Below, one piece after another: positions 14,097 through 16,084 of a stretch of DNA of 16,084 nucleotides. This DNA is from Desulfobacteraceae bacterium (GTDB lineage Bacteria; Desulfobacterota; Desulfobacteria; Desulfobacterales; Desulfosalsimonadaceae), in contig JAABTZ010000016.1 of the NCBI GenBank assembly GCA_011389605.1, positions 1-16,084 of the forward strand, written 5' to 3'. How positions within the stretch are numbered: position 1 is the first letter of the stretch; every line of letters begins with the position of its first letter. The position numbers and the translations under genes were made by a program. The notes under the pieces are model-generated. The model was not told where the DNA came from. It was given only the letters and a program-made list of their open reading frames with translations, and searched no databases.

Positions 14097-16084
14097 TTAT
14101 TCCCCAAACTGCTCAGAGAGCCGGGGATTGCCCACAGCCCTTGCCCGAACCCGCTCCAGAGCGCCTTCGGTAGTGACTCGAACCTTTACCTGGGGATCAC
14201 TTGCACCGGCTTCTTCAGCTGCCTGGCGGGCAAGCCGGCCAACTTTTTTCCGGGCATGGGCAAGGGCTTGCTCATATTCATTGAAACTGGTCCGTTCTTC
14301 CCCGATCTGCACCAGGAAGCAATGGCTGTCTCCGGACTCCCTTACATAAAGGATTGCCTCTTTTTCAACCACCACCGAGCCTGCCACTGCCCCGGCCGCA
14401 TTTGCCACATGGGCATGCTCCGGAAGAACAAACGGAGCTTTCAGGGTTTCGGCAACTTTTTTCACAAAAATGCCCGCCGGCGCACCAATGCCGATTATCG
14501 GAAACCGGCTTGAGATGCTTACCGCCAGGTGGGAATTTGTTCCCAGAATGGATTGCTCAAGCAGCCACCTGCCCCAGAACCCGTCAACAGCATCTGGAAG
14601 ATCAGCTGCGTTCTGCTGCCCGGCCAGAAACACAATGGCCTCTTCCACCATTATTGCTATGATCTGATCCAGGGTCTGGCTCACAAAGGTCTTGGGATCC
14701 CGGTTGAAAATAGCGCAGGCACAGGTTACAGTCTGGCGGGCGGCTTTTGCATCCCAGGTATCCATTTGACCGTTGATGTGCAAAAGGTCCGTGGGGGTAA
14801 GGGTTGCCTGCTCAATCAACCCCTGTCGGAACAGCGGATCGGCGTTTAGCTGTACCCGGTGATGTGCCCCAAGAGCCTCAAGAATTGCCGTCACACTGGC
14901 CGGGCCCTGATTAAGCAAGTTTAACAGCTTAACGTGTCTGGCATCTGTAATGCCTGACTGCTCAGGATCAACAGGTTTGTAAAGCAGCCAGAATTCGATA
15001 TCTGATGGCTTCCAGTGAATGCTGTCTTTTAATTTCAAGCCCATTATGGCCTCCCGGACCTTGCCATGACTTGAAGCCAGGCGTGAAACAGGAACAACCC
15101 GGTCTGGACCTATCTCCACTTTGCCCCCCTGACCAAAGGAAATCCGGCTGTCACATCCCACGCAGGCAGTACGGATTCTTGCCGCCTTTACAGCTGTTTC
15201 AATCTCCCCGACCCGGGCTCCGGTATCCGATACCGTGACCTGGCCCTGTTCAATAAAGGCCATATCAGTGGTTGTCCCGCCCACGTCTATCATCAGGGCG
15301 TTGCTGTGACCGGAAAAAAACAGGCCACCGATGGCACTTGCCGCGGGACCGGAAAGAACCGTTTCAACAGGTTTTTCCACGGCCTCGGTATAGGGCATCA
15401 ACGAGCCGTCGCCTTTTACGATCATCAAGGGCGCGTGAATATTCTGGTTTTTCAAAGACGCCTTGACCGCTTCAATAAACTCGTGCATCACCGCCACCAG
15501 AGAAGCATTAAGGCTGGCCGTGGCCGCCCGCTTGACCGAGTCGAGCTGAGTTGACAACTGGTGGCCCAGGACCACGGGATGGTTGCAGACATCACGCACA
15601 ATTTCAAAGGCAGCCTCCTCATGGGATGGATTCAGAGGGCTGAAATAACTGGATATGGCAAAGGCGTCCACCCTGTGCCTGTTTTCCTCCACCCAGGTCC
15701 TGATACCATCGAGATCCACGGGCCCTTGCTCTTCACCCTGGGAGGTGTGGCCTCCCGGGAAGAATTCAAAACAGGGGGTCGACAACTTTTCCTCCAGCCC
15801 GAAAGAGCTGACCAGATCCCGGTCGTACCCGATCAGGATCAGGCCCACGTCCCTGGCCTTGCCCTCGGCCACGGAATTGGTGGCAAGGGTCGAGGAAATA
15901 CCCACCAGCTTAACCCTTGATGGGTCTTTGATCTTGAGCATTTTTAGTACCGAGACCACGCCGCTGGCCAGATCCTCCCGGGTGGTCAATGTCTTGCCCG
16001 AAGCCAGGACCTCCCGGGACTTATAATCCATCAGCACGCCGTCCGTGTAGGTGCCGCCGGTGTCGATGCCCACCACGTAGTTGG
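14097..16084 (-). CDS. Hydantoinase/oxoprolinase-family protein (HyuA-like), partial (N-terminus off the right edge)
   Basis: At least 661 residues are visible. The frame stays open to the window edge and reads NYVVGIDTGGTYTDG, so the true start is probably just outside; the GTG at 16076 is inside the conserved strand. Counting from that GTG, the ASKHA-type motifs are GIDTGGTYTD (3-12), STLATNSVAEGKARDVGL (62-79), LSGPAASAIGG (241-251), IDVGGTTTDMAF (263-274) and a C-terminal GIGAPAGIF (529-537). Family members hydrolyse hydantoins or 5-oxoproline with ATP, but many homologues beside methyltransferase and corrinoid genes have no known substrate. The usual B subunit is not in the window. It lies upstream of the ACT/RACo group in the same direction, separated from it by the hairpin repeat, so co-transcription is uncertain. 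Confidence 0.85.
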   Translation of the reverse strand, partial: NYVVGIDTGGTYTDGVLMDYKSREVLASGKTLTTREDLASGVVSVLKMLKIKDPSRVKLVGISSTLATNSVAEGKARDVGLILIGYDRDLVSSFGLEEKLSTPCFEFFPGGHTSQGEEQGPVDLDGIRTWVEENRHRVDAFAISSYFSPLNPSHEEAAFEIVRDVCNHPVVLGHQLSTQLDSVKRAATASLNASLVAVMHEFIEAVKASLKNQNIHAPLMIVKGDGSLMPYTEAVEKPVETVLSGPAASAIGGLFFSGHSNALMIDVGGTTTDMAFIEQGQVTVSDTGARVGEIETAVKAARIRTACVGCDSRISFGQGGKVEIGPDRVVPVSRLASSHGKVREAIMGLKLKDSIHWKPSDIEFWLLYKPVDPEQSGITDARHVKLLNLLNQGPASVTAILEALGAHHRVQLNADPLFRQGLIEQATLTPTDLLHINGQMDTWDAKAARQTVTCACAIFNRDPKTFVSQTLDQIIAIMVEEAIVFLAGQQNAADLPDAVDGFWGRWLLEQSILGTNSHLAVSISSRFPIIGIGAPAGIFVKKVAETLKAPFVLPEHAHVANAAGAVAGSVVVEKEAILYVRESGDSHCFLVQIGEERTSFNEYEQALAHARKKVGRLARQAAEEAGASDPQVKVRVTTEGALERVRARAVGNPRLSEQFGE

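Overview
The window suggests a strictly anaerobic Desulfobacterota bacterium, most likely a sulfate reducer of the Desulfobacterales. This is inferred from gene content: a reductive activator of corrinoid proteins beside a methyltetrahydrofolate:corrinoid-type methyltransferase and a DUF1638 protein, a 2-hydroxyacyl-CoA dehydratase/benzoyl-CoA reductase-type activase, and membrane ATP synthase genes separated from the F1 genes. No rRNA, tRNA, CRISPR array or insertion-sequence transposase was seen.

Left part (1-2562, minus strand): a secreted endonuclease/exonuclease/phosphatase-fold protein is followed, with an ATGA stop/start overlap, by an ASKHA-fold activase that runs off the left edge. 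A 409-base gap holds a long imperfect hairpin repeat and a probable promoter. It leads to a plus-strand regulator-like protein (2972-4144) with a degenerate receiver domain, a DUF4388/PATAN domain and a roadblock-like C-terminus.

Centre (4335-8280, plus strand): a compact F0 operon. The order is AtpZ-like protein, AtpI-like protein, subunit a, a five-hairpin fused c subunit, a normal single-hairpin c subunit, and two b-type subunits. A strong hairpin terminator closes it. No F1 gene and no delta subunit lies in the window. In the fused c protein only hairpin 1 keeps the ion-binding glutamate; hairpins 2-5 all carry glutamine there. The single c protein keeps the glutamate within what looks like a complete Na+-binding signature. 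A mixed rotor with fewer ion sites than hairpins is the most interesting possibility in the window.

Right part (8414-16084, minus strand): a hydantoinase/oxoprolinase-family protein that runs off the right edge, then (after a second copy of the hairpin repeat) a tandem-ACT GcvR-like protein, a RACo-type corrinoid activator, a DUF1638 protein, a pterin-dependent methyltransferase and 3-phosphoglycerate dehydrogenase (SerA). The genes from the ACT protein to SerA are tightly spaced and probably one transcript. They read as a C1 module: the methyltransferase moves a methyl group between a corrinoid protein and tetrahydrofolate, RACo re-reduces inactive Co(II) corrinoid using ATP, and SerA with the ACT protein ties this to serine/glycine metabolism. 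The corrinoid protein and the substrate methyltransferase are not in the window and may lie upstream, past the right edge.
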